Assembly: GCF_048595595.1 (NCBI RefSeq)
Contig: NZ_CP184347.1
Length of the DNA: 64,000 nt
Strand: one strand, 5' to 3'
Source: Bacteroides pyogenes_A
GTDB lineage: Bacteria > Bacteroidota > Bacteroidia > Bacteroidales > Bacteroidaceae
The notes below the pieces were generated by a model. It had not been told where the DNA came from. It saw only the letters and a list, made by a program, of their open reading frames with translations, and did no database searches. Within the stretch, counting starts at the first letter, position 1; every line of letters begins with the position of its first letter. A program made the translations under genes and the position numbers. This document shows, one piece after another, positions 54,461-64,000 of the stretch.

Positions 54461-56224
54461 TTATTGGTTGCTGCCCCATTCCGGATTTTGAGGAATCTCG
54501 TGGTATTTTACCTCTGCCACAGGAATCGGATAATAATACTGGTGACTACTGAACGAACGCGTACTTTCAGGCTTTGCATTCATATTGGAAATGGTGTAAG
54601 TCGTTTCTTTACCCTCTTCTTTCACTATTTCCATTTTCTTTAACGGATTGCTTGAGCCATTCAATTTTTCTACTGCATTTCCCAGCCTGAAGAAATCCCA
54701 GTAAGTGGTTTCTTCAAAAGCCATCTCCACACGCCGTTCGTTCAAGATGTTTTCCAATGTAATTGCGTCTAATTTGTGCATGTGAGCGCGTGTACGTATC
54801 TCGTTAACCTTATCCAACGCAGCTTTTGTGCGACCTTGGTGGAAGTCTATTTCGGCATAGTCGAGCAAAAGTTCGGCATATCGCCAGATGATATAATTCT
54901 GTGAGCTTCCGTAAGTAGGGTCGTTGTCTATCACCTGTTTCGGATTCAGGAATTTGCGCATGTAGTAGCCTGTTTGCGTTACTCCGGCATTGCGGTCAGT
55001 GCCGTACTTCGTCAAGTCTGCGCCCGCTTCTTTTTTCCCGTTCTCCATCGTATAATGAAGCTCCATGACATGTCCGTTATAAGTAGCTCCGTCGTACAGC
55101 ACATTGGCATAGAAACGATAGTCTCTGTTCAAGTACGGTTGTTTCGGATCGTATACTGCTCCGTCTCTCATGCCGTATTCGTCCACATGGTTTTGAGTCG
55201 GTGTATATGCGGCAGTGGTTCCTCCGAAGAAAGGCGATGCGGCTTCTCTGTCCAACTTATGCCCAAAGCCCTTGTCAAAGTTTCCGTCATTGGAATGTTG
55301 GACTTCAAGTATCGATTCCTGACTGTTTTTCGTCAGGAAGATTTCATGATAACTTTCGACTATCTCCTCTTGAGAGGTGCCGTCGACAGGCATTAGCGAG
55401 TATCCGAGCTTCATCACCTCGTCATACGCATTGACGGCTTGAGTCATCATTTCGTTCGACCGGTCGGTGGTGAATCCGAGGTAATTGAGTTTCTGTTTCT
55501 GGAAAGCAACTCCCGAAGCCCAAAAATAAGTTTTTCCTTTTAGCATCAGAGCCGCTCCTTTGGTTACACGTCCCAACTCGCTCGGAGCATGTCTTTCTGC
55601 TAACAATTCGGCTGCCCGGTCGGCTTCTTTGGCGATGAACTCCACCATCTCTTCATAAGACGCTCTGGGGAACTTCTTGTTGTCGATCAGCGGGTCGTAT
55701 GTGCGTTCTATCAGCAATACGCCGCCAAACTGGCGCAGCAGCAGGTAATAGTAATATCCTCGAAAGAAGTGTGCTTCGCCCAAAAGTCGTTGTTTCTGAG
55801 TGCCGTTGGCTATTTTGTGCTGATTCTCCAAAAGCCGGTTGATATTTTGTATTTGCATATAGCAATTGCTCCAATAATTGCCGGCACGCAAGGTGATGGT
55901 TTTTTCCAATCCTTTTAAGATATCTCCGTAAGCCGTACGAAACCAGTCCGTTCGTCCTACGCTAAGCTGGTCACCCAACCACGGATAATACGGGCGTGCT
56001 GTAGCTCTGAAGAGGAAACTTGTAGGCATAAAAACGGAAAACCCGTTACTCATGTTCCTATACCAGGGCAGTGTATATTCGTCTAAAAGAAGCGGACTTC
56101 CCCAAACTGTCTCTAGCGATAGCTTGTCAATGGGTTCGTCGCGGAACAGTCCGTCGCATCCGCCGAATCCAACGGCTAAAATAGAGATTGCGGCGAGATT
56201 TAATATGTATTTTCTGATTTTCAT
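54461..56224 (-). CDS. SusD/RagB-family outer-membrane lipoprotein (second pair)
   Basis: A 587-residue substrate-binding lipoprotein with lipobox FGGC (Cys23). The SusD/RagB fold is shown by LSLETVWGSPLLLDEYTLPWYRNM in consecutive pieces, EAHFFRGYYYYLLLRQFGGVLL, WRYAELLLDYAEIDFHQG, LNERRVEMAFEETTYWDFFRLG, and a final YYPIPVAEVKYHEIPQNPEW. It follows its susC partner by 22 bp and is the last gene of the metalloprotease operon. The substrate is unknown; the protease neighbour hints at peptide or glycopeptide. Confidence 0.95.
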   Translation of the reverse strand: MKIRKYILNLAAISILAVGFGGCDGLFRDEPIDKLSLETVWGSPLLLDEYTLPWYRNMSNGFSVFMPTSFLFRATARPYYPWLGDQLSVGRTDWFRTAYGDILKGLEKTITLRAGNYWSNCYMQIQNINRLLENQHKIANGTQKQRLLGEAHFFRGYYYYLLLRQFGGVLLIERTYDPLIDNKKFPRASYEEMVEFIAKEADRAAELLAERHAPSELGRVTKGAALMLKGKTYFWASGVAFQKQKLNYLGFTTDRSNEMMTQAVNAYDEVMKLGYSLMPVDGTSQEEIVESYHEIFLTKNSQESILEVQHSNDGNFDKGFGHKLDREAASPFFGGTTAAYTPTQNHVDEYGMRDGAVYDPKQPYLNRDYRFYANVLYDGATYNGHVMELHYTMENGKKEAGADLTKYGTDRNAGVTQTGYYMRKFLNPKQVIDNDPTYGSSQNYIIWRYAELLLDYAEIDFHQGRTKAALDKVNEIRTRAHMHKLDAITLENILNERRVEMAFEETTYWDFFRLGNAVEKLNGSSNPLKKMEIVKEEGKETTYTISNMNAKPESTRSFSSHQYYYPIPVAEVKYHEIPQNPEWGSNQ

Positions 56225-56246
56225 AATAGTTCTTCTAATTCAAATA

Positions 56247-59200
56247 TTAAAAACCGATGTTAGCACTGATTCCGTAGGTGCGCTGGATGGGATATCCTCG
56301 CATAGATTCCGGATCCATGTGTTTCAGATTCGACCATGTAAAGAGGTTTCCCCCTTGCAGGGCGACACTCAAAGACGTAACTTTTAGTTTGCTCAGCACA
56401 GCAGCGGGAAAACTATATCCGATATTCAGCGATTTCAAACGGATAAAGTTGCAATTTTTTATCCAGAACGAAGATTTAAGCCGGTTGTTGTCTTTGCTAT
56501 TGGCAAGTTTGATGCGCGGATAAGCTGCGTTTCGATTTTCTTCTGTCCAAGTCTCTGTGAGGTGATAATCCTGAAAGCGTTGCAAGCTGCTATTTTCTAA
56601 CGTATATGATTCGCTGATATATTTTTTATATCCTCCTACTCCTTGAAAGAGCGTATTGACAAAGAATCCTTTATATCTTACTCCCAGCCTTAAGCTTCCC
56701 GATATATCGGGAAAAGAAGCCGTTTTGAAAGCAACTTTGTCATTATCATCAAGCTTACCGTCGTCATTTCGGTCTTTGTATTTGATATCTCCGGGTCGTA
56801 TGCTTTTGTTGTCATTCCCGTCTTGTTTCAGCTTATAGTTTGCTATTTCCTCTTCCGTCTGAAATAGTCCGATAGCTTCGTACATCCATGTATCGCCTGT
56901 ACTATGTCCCACTCTGCGCAGATTTTCGAGTTGTGCCGATTCGTCTCCGTAATCCAGATATTTGTCTCTTCCCAATGAAAGAGTGAGCGCAGCATCATAC
57001 TTCACTTTATCTATTGTGTTGCGATGCGAGAGCGTCATGTCCCATCCCCATGCTTTCACTTTCCCGAAATTCATGTACGGAACATTTCCACCCACCCCGG
57101 TAGAGGGAGGGTATAGATAGGAGGGGGCGGAAGTCAGCATATTGGTTCTGTAGCGCAGGTAGTACTCAAAAGTGAAGCCGAATCGGTTGTCCCAGAAACC
57201 CAGATCGACAGCCATATTGTAGTCGCGGCTCTTTTCCCATGAAAGTTCCTTATTGGGATAGCTGCCCGTAGCCATGATTATTCCCGGGCGAAGTGTTCCG
57301 CCTATATCGTATCCTTCACGTGGAGAATACATGTAATTCATAAGATACGCATAATCGCTTATATCTCCATCGCGCCCCAAAATTCCGGTAGAAGCCCTGA
57401 GCTTGAGGTTGGAGAGTACGTTTTGTCTCCAATTCTTAAAGAATGCTTCATTAGACAATACCCATGAAGCCGAAATTGTAGGAAAGAAGCCCCAGCGATG
57501 ATCCGGGTGGAATCTGGCTGAGCCGTCGACACGGAAACTTGTTTCAACGAAATAACGGTTTCTGTATCCGTAAGTCGCTCTGCCTATCAGAGACGCGCGT
57601 TGGGTTTTATATTCATTCCCTGTGAGTTGCCCGTTGGGGGTAGTTCCTAAGACTTCTGGATAGATACCGGGCATGTCGGGGTTGGTACCATTCATGTTTC
57701 GGTTTGAATAATCTTGGTAATTGGCGATAAGAGTGCCCGAAACTTCGTGTTTCCCCGAAAAAGTGCGATTGTAATTGATCCCGGCTTCTATTAAAACATT
57801 ATCTACAAACTGATCTTTTTGTTGAAGAGATATTTTCGCTTTTGGATAGATGGTTTTATCGTCCACGCTTATTTCTTCCGTTTTTTTATCCCATTTGTAT
57901 AATGCGACGGGTTTATAGAAGTTTTTCTGGATCATGCTATTGTCGTCGACTGTGCCTTTCAGATAGACCGAAAGGCCTTTGACCCATGGAAGTTCATATT
58001 GAAGATTGGCAGTAATCGTATTCATCTTTGTTTGGCTTTTGGCATAGCCGCCCAACCCTCTGACAGAAATCAGCGGGTTACTGCTATCGATGCTTGCCAA
58101 TTCACCGTTGGTCAATATTAAAGGTTGAACCGGAGAGAATCCATAAGCCGACTCCATGGTTGTATAGCTGGTGTTTTTGTTGGAGGAGCGGCTACCTGTC
58201 ATATCGACCGAGAGAACCAGTCCTTTCAATAAAGTTGCGTCCAGTTTCATGGAGTAGTTGTACCGATCGCGTCCTACTCCGCTGTAAAGGCCCACTGTAT
58301 TGGTATAAGCGCCGGAGATATAATATTTCAGGAAGTTATTGCCTCCCGATAAGGAGATCGCATGAGTGGTAGAGTGTCCTTGTTTCTTCAAATAGTCGAG
58401 CATATTCGAATCGGCGAATTCATTCGGGTGTGACTGTGTCCGGATCATCTCCAACTCTTCATCGGTGAAAGGCTCTGTGTTGGGCACACCTTCTACGGCT
58501 CTGTTGTAGAGTTTTGCAAACTCATAACTGTTTAAGAATTTAGGGAATTGCGTTCCTTTTTGAATGTTGAATTGTCCGCGGTAGTTGACTCTGATTTTGG
58601 AGTCGCCGGAGCCTCGTTTGGTTTTTACCAGAATGACACCGTTGGCTGCACGTACACCGTACACTGCTGCGGCTGCGGCATCTTTCAGGATAGAGATGCT
58701 TTCGATGTCATCAGGGTTTAAATCCGAAAGGCGTGCTTCTCCTCCGGAGGTGTTTTCCGAAAAGCGCGGAACTCCGTCAATGACCAATAACGGAGCATTT
58801 TGTGCTCCACTGACGGCACGGATGCGCATGGACGCCTCTTTGGCTGAGCTGGGGTCACCCGTTGAAGACATAACTTGAAGTCCGGCAACCTGTCCGCTCA
58901 ATGCTTCGTCCAAGTTGGCGGTAGGCATCTGTAGTAAGTCTTCCCTTTTAATGGTTTCTACCGAACTGGTTAGTGAAGATTTCTTTTGGGTTCCATAACC
59001 GATGATTACAATCTCATCCAGACTTTGTGCGTCTTCTTTCAGTTGAATCTGAACCATTCCCATTCCGGGAGCGACTTTGACCGTTTGTGACTTGTATCCG
59101 ATAAAAGATACGATCAGCTCCTTGTGTTTGGAGGGTACGGATATGATGAAGTTGCCATCCATGTCCGTAATTACACCGGTCTGAGCTTCTTTCACCTTTA

Positions 59201-59330
59201 TGTTGGCGCCGATAACCGGCTGTCCGGTTGCGTCAGTCACTTTTCCTTTCACCGAAAAGTCTTGTGCCGTTGCTGCTACCGAGAGCAGCAACGAAGCAAA
59301 GAATAATAATAGAGAGGTCACTCTTTTCAT
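56247..59330 (-). CDS. SusC/RagA-family TonB-dependent transporter (second pair)
   Basis: A 1027-residue transporter with a signal peptide (about 1-22). Unlike the first SusC it has no STN domain: it starts straight with the carboxypeptidase-like beta domain (DFSVKGKVTDATGQPVIGANI), then the plug with DEIVIIGYGTQKKSSLTSSV and the LLVIDGVPRF segment, then the barrel ending in IGF. It is therefore probably not controlled by an ECF/FecR relay. It lies 15 bp after the metalloprotease gene and 22 bp before susD. Confidence 0.96.
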   Translation of the reverse strand: MKRVTSLLLFFASLLLSVAATAQDFSVKGKVTDATGQPVIGANIKVKEAQTGVITDMDGNFIISVPSKHKELIVSFIGYKSQTVKVAPGMGMVQIQLKEDAQSLDEIVIIGYGTQKKSSLTSSVETIKREDLLQMPTANLDEALSGQVAGLQVMSSTGDPSSAKEASMRIRAVSGAQNAPLLVIDGVPRFSENTSGGEARLSDLNPDDIESISILKDAAAAAVYGVRAANGVILVKTKRGSGDSKIRVNYRGQFNIQKGTQFPKFLNSYEFAKLYNRAVEGVPNTEPFTDEELEMIRTQSHPNEFADSNMLDYLKKQGHSTTHAISLSGGNNFLKYYISGAYTNTVGLYSGVGRDRYNYSMKLDATLLKGLVLSVDMTGSRSSNKNTSYTTMESAYGFSPVQPLILTNGELASIDSSNPLISVRGLGGYAKSQTKMNTITANLQYELPWVKGLSVYLKGTVDDNSMIQKNFYKPVALYKWDKKTEEISVDDKTIYPKAKISLQQKDQFVDNVLIEAGINYNRTFSGKHEVSGTLIANYQDYSNRNMNGTNPDMPGIYPEVLGTTPNGQLTGNEYKTQRASLIGRATYGYRNRYFVETSFRVDGSARFHPDHRWGFFPTISASWVLSNEAFFKNWRQNVLSNLKLRASTGILGRDGDISDYAYLMNYMYSPREGYDIGGTLRPGIIMATGSYPNKELSWEKSRDYNMAVDLGFWDNRFGFTFEYYLRYRTNMLTSAPSYLYPPSTGVGGNVPYMNFGKVKAWGWDMTLSHRNTIDKVKYDAALTLSLGRDKYLDYGDESAQLENLRRVGHSTGDTWMYEAIGLFQTEEEIANYKLKQDGNDNKSIRPGDIKYKDRNDDGKLDDNDKVAFKTASFPDISGSLRLGVRYKGFFVNTLFQGVGGYKKYISESYTLENSSLQRFQDYHLTETWTEENRNAAYPRIKLANSKDNNRLKSSFWIKNCNFIRLKSLNIGYSFPAAVLSKLKVTSLSVALQGGNLFTWSNLKHMDPESMRGYPIQRTYGISANIGF

Positions 59331-59345
59331 TCTTTCAGCCTGATT

Positions 59346-61910
59346 TTATAGTTTAAACAATTTGTCTATTTGCAGAATCTGATAATCGTAGAAATCTCTG
59401 GTTGCCTTGTGTGCAGTCGTTGCTTTCCGTTGCTTGTACAGTTGGCTGATTCTTTTCAGCTGTCCTGTCATAAGCGGACCTTGTACTTCTGCAGGGAGTG
59501 TCGGCAATCCGAAGTTGATACGGGTAAACGAATGGTCTTCATGCGAATGGCTGCAAGGAAGGGCCGGCTCGTCGGCAGCTTCCAACACTTCCTGATAGGC
59601 TGCCATAATGCTGATTCCCTTTTTCTCCGAAGCGTTTAGTCCGCTGTTCTTTATCAGTAAAGCAATGGCTGCCGACTGTAAGTTGAGATCTTCTTCCGTC
59701 AGCTGTTTCCCTTGAAGAGTCGGTTTGAATACCTCGTTCACCGCATCGTTCAGGTATTGTTCCAATGTATAATTCTTGGTCGGGTCAACCTTTTCGCCTT
59801 CAAGGATGCGGAAGAGCGAAGAAGAACTGAACAAGGCACCGATAACGGATTGTTGCAGTTTGTTGTTGATATTGCTGTCCAGCCCCAGTTTGGCAATCAA
59901 GGCTTGGGGAGTCAGCCAGCTGTTATAGGTGCGTGCCTGATTGACCAACCATACCAACGCGGCTTTTTGTGCTTGCTTGTCGACATAGTTTTTGGCATAG
60001 CCCTCTTCTCCCTGTCTGATTTCCCGGAAGCGTACTCCGCCGATATACGGCATTGCGTGGCGAAGGTGGCGGGCATACTGTTTGACCACTTCCTGATAGA
60101 TGGTTTCTACATCGTTGTATGTATCCCCTTCGCGGTAAGTCCACTTCTCAAGATTCTTCATGATGATCTTCAGGTTGCTGATGGCATAATCCCCGGCTTT
60201 GATATGGTCGTTGCCCAAGTCTTCCGACTGCGCTGTCGGGTCGATGGTACCGAACACTTGTTGAGCGCCGAACTCATACATCCTGTCGTGTTGTTTTTCT
60301 TTGATCCATGCATTCAGCGTCGCTTTTTCCTCTTCCGGCGTTGCAGCGCCTTTTATCAAACGATACCCCCAATTGATGGCATAGATATCGTATACTCCCA
60401 AGACCGGAGGAGTCAGTCGTACTCCTTTCTCGAAGTCTCCGGGTTGGGCGATGAAGTTGTTTCGCGCATAGTCCATGATACTTGGCGTGGTTCCATACTT
60501 CTGAGTGAATGAGGGGTTGCGGAGCGAATCGACAGGAAACGAGTAGCTGGCACCCATATTGTGCATCAATCCCAGCGTGTGCCCGATTTCGTGCGCAGCT
60601 ACATAACGCATCGATTCGCTCATCAGCTCATCGTCGAACACGGCTTTTCGGGCTCTCGCGTCTACGGCTGCGGTTTGTGTGAACCGCCAGTTGTGAAGCA
60701 GTGACACTACATTGTGATACCAGATTACATCTGCGGTTAATATTTCGCCTGTGCGCGGATCAACGTGGCTGGGCCCCATTGCATTGGCAATGCCCGTTAC
60801 GGCATACTTCACACAGCTGTATCGCATATCGTCGGGGTCGAACGATGGGTCGTTTTTCGGATAGTCCATTGCTTTGATTGCATTCTTGAACCCCGCCGCT
60901 TCAAAAGCGCTGTTCCAGTCTTCGATGCCTTGCTTCACTGTTGCTCTCCATTTCTGCGGAAAAGCCGTGTCTACATAAAACACGATCGGTTTGGCCGGTT
61001 CTACCAACTCACCGTTGAAATATTTCTCTTTGTCTTCTTCTCTGGGCTCAAGCCTCCAGCGATGAATGTATGACCGTTCTACGATTTTATCTTTATCCGA
61101 AGTAAAGTGCTTTTTCCCCGAGTTGAAAAAGCCGACGCGATTATCCTGCAATCTCACTTTCATCGGATTGTCGGGTAAAACGAACAGCGAACGATGCATC
61201 ATGACCGTATAAGGCTGATTGAGCGGAGTCAGGTTGAAAGAAAGCATACTCTTGATTTCGATATTCTTGGGGAAAGTTTTCACTCCAGTGATGCCCGACG
61301 CGTCGGCAACAAAGCTTCCTTTCAAAGATTTCGGTCCGCCCAGCAGTTTGGCAACGGGACTGTCCGGCTTGATGGGGCTGATTGAAGTTTCGTTTCCGCC
61401 AAAAAAAGGAGTAACATCAATCAACACATTGTTCCCGTTCTTGCCTGCTATCTTGAAAGCTTTCAAAACAGGGTCCGCAAAGTTGCGACTGAAAGAAACG
61501 GCTATCGGGTCGGAAGGCGATACGGTATTGTCTTTCTGAACCAGATGCATATATACTTTATTGTTGTCCTTGCTAAACCGGATCAGTATCGGACGGGTAG
61601 CCATTTGTCCCGATACGAAGTCGTGCGTGTTGCTTGTTTCCGCAATGCGGTTGGCAAGGATATAATAGCGTGAAAAGACAGAGTCGGCCAGCTCGAAGTA
61701 GAGCTTGTTGTCTTTATTCAAATGTGTGGTAAACAACCCTTTGGCCGTGGTGGCGTCTTTGATGGCCTTTTTGTAATCCGCCATGCCTTCCGGCTCCTTC
61801 TTTTTTACGGCAAGCGTGTCTTGCGTTGTCTTTTTGTTTTTCTTTTTTGCGTACACTGTCTGGGTAGAAAGAGAACCCAGCAAGAATAAAACGATTAATG
61901 CTACTCTCAT
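59346..61910 (-). CDS. Secreted zinc-dependent metalloprotease (DUF5117/DUF5118 type)
   Basis: An 854-residue secreted metalloprotease with a signal peptide (about 1-21, ending VYA). An N-terminal DUF5118-like segment and a DUF5117-like beta domain precede the catalytic domain. The zinc motif HEIGHTLGLMH (His440, Glu441, His444, His450) is the extended metzincin type. Bacteroidetes proteins of this kind often accompany SusC/SusD pairs. It is the first gene of the operon, so protease, transporter and binder are made together. It could cleave host or dietary proteins, or mucin backbone; the target is unproven. Confidence 0.88.
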   Translation of the reverse strand: MRVALIVLFLLGSLSTQTVYAKKKNKKTTQDTLAVKKKEPEGMADYKKAIKDATTAKGLFTTHLNKDNKLYFELADSVFSRYYILANRIAETSNTHDFVSGQMATRPILIRFSKDNNKVYMHLVQKDNTVSPSDPIAVSFSRNFADPVLKAFKIAGKNGNNVLIDVTPFFGGNETSISPIKPDSPVAKLLGGPKSLKGSFVADASGITGVKTFPKNIEIKSMLSFNLTPLNQPYTVMMHRSLFVLPDNPMKVRLQDNRVGFFNSGKKHFTSDKDKIVERSYIHRWRLEPREEDKEKYFNGELVEPAKPIVFYVDTAFPQKWRATVKQGIEDWNSAFEAAGFKNAIKAMDYPKNDPSFDPDDMRYSCVKYAVTGIANAMGPSHVDPRTGEILTADVIWYHNVVSLLHNWRFTQTAAVDARARKAVFDDELMSESMRYVAAHEIGHTLGLMHNMGASYSFPVDSLRNPSFTQKYGTTPSIMDYARNNFIAQPGDFEKGVRLTPPVLGVYDIYAINWGYRLIKGAATPEEEKATLNAWIKEKQHDRMYEFGAQQVFGTIDPTAQSEDLGNDHIKAGDYAISNLKIIMKNLEKWTYREGDTYNDVETIYQEVVKQYARHLRHAMPYIGGVRFREIRQGEEGYAKNYVDKQAQKAALVWLVNQARTYNSWLTPQALIAKLGLDSNINNKLQQSVIGALFSSSSLFRILEGEKVDPTKNYTLEQYLNDAVNEVFKPTLQGKQLTEEDLNLQSAAIALLIKNSGLNASEKKGISIMAAYQEVLEAADEPALPCSHSHEDHSFTRINFGLPTLPAEVQGPLMTGQLKRISQLYKQRKATTAHKATRDFYDYQILQIDKLFKL

Positions 61911-62598
61911 TTTGATATAATTAAGTTGTTAAGATAGTAAGAAATATGTTCAATTGATGTAGTAAGCCTCATTCAAACTGCTTGTTTGGTCAGTTTATAT
62001 TCGAATCTCGACGAGCAAATATCGATACATATATTATTTGCTGTCGGGCATATTGCCAATGTATAATAAGATTAAAATCCGAAGGAGGCTTTGATTGGCG
62101 TGTTTACGGTTGTCTTATTGAGAAACAGCCAATAAATGTAAATTTTGCTACAGAGGTTTGCATTTGATGTGTCGTATAATTGGATTTCTTAAAAATATAT
62201 TCGCAATAAATAACATTTGCAGTATTTATCCGCTAAGATATGTTTTAAATTGGAAAAAAACTGTTTTATTTCAAACCTAAGTGAAGGCTTTTATATTTAT
62301 TTTGCAAATCATTTGTAGCATGTTGCCCTAATCTTTTGTATTAATAGCCTTTTCTCCTTGTGATGGAGAAAACGGTTTCTCTCTCTCTTTGTAAGCATGA
62401 GTTGTACAAACACCGGTTTTTATTATAAACGGAGTTTCATTTTTCCTCGATTTACAGGAGAATATGGCAAGAAATTGGAAATAAAAGCGGGAAATCGATA
62501 ATACCCTTTATCCTTTTTAGTTTAGTGGTGCAGAATCTGAAGGTTTTTATCTATATTTGCTTTTAGTCGGTATATATGAAAAACTCTCTTTATTTATT
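61911..62598. other. 688-bp intergenic region without a gene
   Basis: This divergent intergenic region separates the metalloprotease operon from the membrane-protein gene. It is AT-rich. A hairpin (CCTTTTCTCC, 62348-62357, with GGAGAAAA, 62365-62372) is the only structure I see. No gene longer than about 60 codons is credible, and no exact promoter pair is visible for either flank. Confidence 0.5.
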
Positions 62599-63309
62599 AT
62601 GAATGCAATGCTGTTAGCCGAACGGTTGTTTTATTTTACTCATGGAATGAGTTTCTTGTTTTTTTTGTTTGCAAGCATTTACTTGTTGAAAGATAAGGAT
62701 GCTTCCCGTTTGCGTAAAGTATTGGGTTATGTCGTTTTATTCTGGTTCTTTTTAGAAGTCAAAGATCTTTTCTTGTATTTATCGGAAGCCGTCAGGCATA
62801 CTTATTTTTCCAATTTATTGGTGATGGTCGATATGTTGGCTGTCCCCGTATGCACATTTTATTTGTTTGAGCTTTTATCTCCCGGGTGGATGAATTGGAA
62901 AAGAGCAGTCGTTATTGAATTATTTCTGTTAGTCTGCATCGCAGGCTATGTTTTGACAGCTTCGGAGTTGTGGATGGAAGTGTTGAATTTCTATGTGATA
63001 TTTTATTCTATCATAGTCATTTGGATACTTCGCGGCGCGGTAAATCGCTACAACAGATATATTCAGACCAATTATTCCAATACTGAGCGTATCAACGTGC
63101 GTTGGCTGCGTCAAGTCACCTTTTTTATGTTTCTCTGCTTGTCGGTATGGATGTATTCCTTGATAGCGAATTCATGGTTCATGCCGTACCGGGCGAACCG
63201 GATGAAGCAACCTGACGAAGAACTGAATATCCCGAGGCTATCGGGAACTTATCTGTTTTCTTCCGACGTGCCCGCTTTGGACGGACTGGTATTGATTACT
63301 AACTATTAG
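62599..63309 (+). CDS. Multi-pass membrane protein, like the sensor part of an AraC regulator lacking its HTH
   Basis: A 236-residue protein from ATG 62599 (MNAMLLAERLFYF); an upstream in-frame ATG at 62557 is less likely. It has about six hydrophobic helices. The text LYLSEAVRHTYFSNLLVMVDMLAVPVC and NTERINVRWLRQVTFFMFLCLSVWMY, in consecutive pieces, resembles the membrane N-terminus of Bacteroides AraC-type regulators. In those proteins a further helix and a C-terminal helix-turn-helix domain follow. Here the last 45 or so residues diverge and the gene stops. It may be a truncated regulator or a separate small family. It lies 5' of the metalloprotease-SusCD operon on the opposite strand. Confidence 0.55.
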   Translation: MNAMLLAERLFYFTHGMSFLFFLFASIYLLKDKDASRLRKVLGYVVLFWFFLEVKDLFLYLSEAVRHTYFSNLLVMVDMLAVPVCTFYLFELLSPGWMNWKRAVVIELFLLVCIAGYVLTASELWMEVLNFYVIFYSIIVIWILRGAVNRYNRYIQTNYSNTERINVRWLRQVTFFMFLCLSVWMYSLIANSWFMPYRANRMKQPDEELNIPRLSGTYLFSSDVPALDGLVLITNY

Positions 63310-63420
63310 TGTGAAAACAATAGAAAGCTTACCGCACCATGATTGAAAAAACAATTGGGGAAACAAAACATAAATGTTGTTATTTATAACTTTGTACAAA
63401 TCAATTTTAAAAAATAATAT

Positions 63421-64000
63421 TCAATTTGCATCCGCACGGTAGCCTTCGAGCAACTCATCGTTCTCTATCAGGAAGGGCGACGCTGTTGGCTGGTTCCACT
63501 CTATATCATATTGCTCCATCAAATAGTCGTTCAGTTCGCTGCGGTTATTGAATACGATTGCCTGATATGGTTCCTGAAACGCCAGTTTCTCCACAAAGAG
63601 CAGTTTGTCGCCCAAAGGAAGCAGTACGCCGGTATGTCCCACGAAGAGGAAGCTCTCGTCCGGTGTGATTGCCGAGTGCATCACCACAGAAATCAGAGAG
63701 GCTTTCGTCGTGTCGTTCTTATGTATGAAGCGTATGCCTTTGCTCCGCCAATCGTTTCGGATATTTTTCAGATGTTTGTCGAGATCCTTTTCGTAAGGTG
63801 TGGGAATGGCGCCGAACAAACTTCTGAAAGCCTGTCGCTCTTCGGAAGAAAAGAGTGTGCGGCCGCAATGGTCTATCGCCCTTTCATCGAAGATAAGCGT
63901 TTCCGGGCATTTGTCCGCAGGCCGTTCGACGGTGATAAAGTCACTCAGCAGACTGAAAGCGGTGATGCGGCAATTATAGCCTATGAAATCCGGATATTTT
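63421..64000 (-). CDS. DUF4300-like protein, 5' end outside the window
   Basis: The open frame continues beyond base 64000, so at least 192 C-terminal residues are present and the start is missing. The visible part opens with KYPDFIGYNCRITAFSLLSD and later has MHSAITPDESFLFVGHTGVLL, both resembling DUF4300 family proteins. No catalytic motif is recognised and no function is known. A TTG at 63819 is not the true start, since conserved-looking sequence continues upstream of it. Confidence 0.65.
   Translation of the reverse strand, partial: KYPDFIGYNCRITAFSLLSDFITVERPADKCPETLIFDERAIDHCGRTLFSSEERQAFRSLFGAIPTPYEKDLDKHLKNIRNDWRSKGIRFIHKNDTTKASLISVVMHSAITPDESFLFVGHTGVLLPLGDKLLFVEKLAFQEPYQAIVFNNRSELNDYLMEQYDIEWNQPTASPFLIENDELLEGYRADAN

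Noticed and set aside
61982..62167. 61-codon frame in the region before the membrane protein
   Set aside because: It has no ribosome binding context, no domain and no neighbour support.

Overview
The window is chromosomal DNA of a gut Bacteroides-type bacterium. The evidence is two SusC/SusD pairs, an ECF sigma/FecR pair feeding a SusC with an STN domain, Bacteroidetes promoters (TAnnTTTG, sometimes with TTTG about 20 bp upstream), weak A-rich ribosome binding sites, a fused SecDF, a three-subunit b558-type fumarate reductase and a serine-type sulfatase.

Region 1 (1-20 kb, + strand) is a host-glycan utilisation locus. It holds an ECF sigma factor, a FecR anti-sigma factor, SusC with an STN domain, SusD, a small lipoprotein, a GH89 alpha-N-acetylglucosaminidase and a membrane acyltransferase related to the human heparan-glucosaminide N-acetyltransferase HGSNAT. 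After a hipBA toxin-antitoxin module come GH95 (alpha-fucosidase), GH20 (beta-hexosaminidase) and GH110 (alpha-1,3-galactosidase). This set fits mucin O-glycans that carry alpha-GlcNAc, fucose and blood-group-B caps. hipBA lies between two nearly identical 122-bp direct repeats and appears to have been inserted into the locus.

Region 2 (20-39 kb, mostly - strand) is housekeeping: fumarate reductase frdCAB, a Cys-rich AraC regulator, a GNAT-like protein-parE-coaD-S41 protease cluster, a Na/Ca exchanger, an MscS channel, a PG_1098-type methyltransferase, a VanX-like dipeptidase, a small lipoprotein/beta-barrel pair and a sulfatase. Region 3 (39-54 kb) holds a DUF4091/GH123-like glycosidase, argS, HU, an IS5-family element, two overlapping rhomboid proteases with an EEP-domain protein, an M3 peptidase and secDF. 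Region 4 (54-62 kb, - strand) is a metalloprotease-SusC-SusD operon that looks aimed at peptides or glycoproteins. The end holds a truncated-looking membrane protein and a partial DUF4300-like gene.

The least explained structure is a family of intergenic arrays of a 22-bp unit (TATATATG followed by CCTACCATGCTGGG and variants) at four places: 0.6, 23.9, 34.0 and 50.4 kb. The units touch each other without spacers, keep a 22-23 bp register (two helical turns), and two of the arrays sit beside imperfect 64-66 bp direct repeats. Also notable are the IS insertion between the rhomboid operon and its promoter, and very long perfect hairpins at 11.55 and 53.86 kb.
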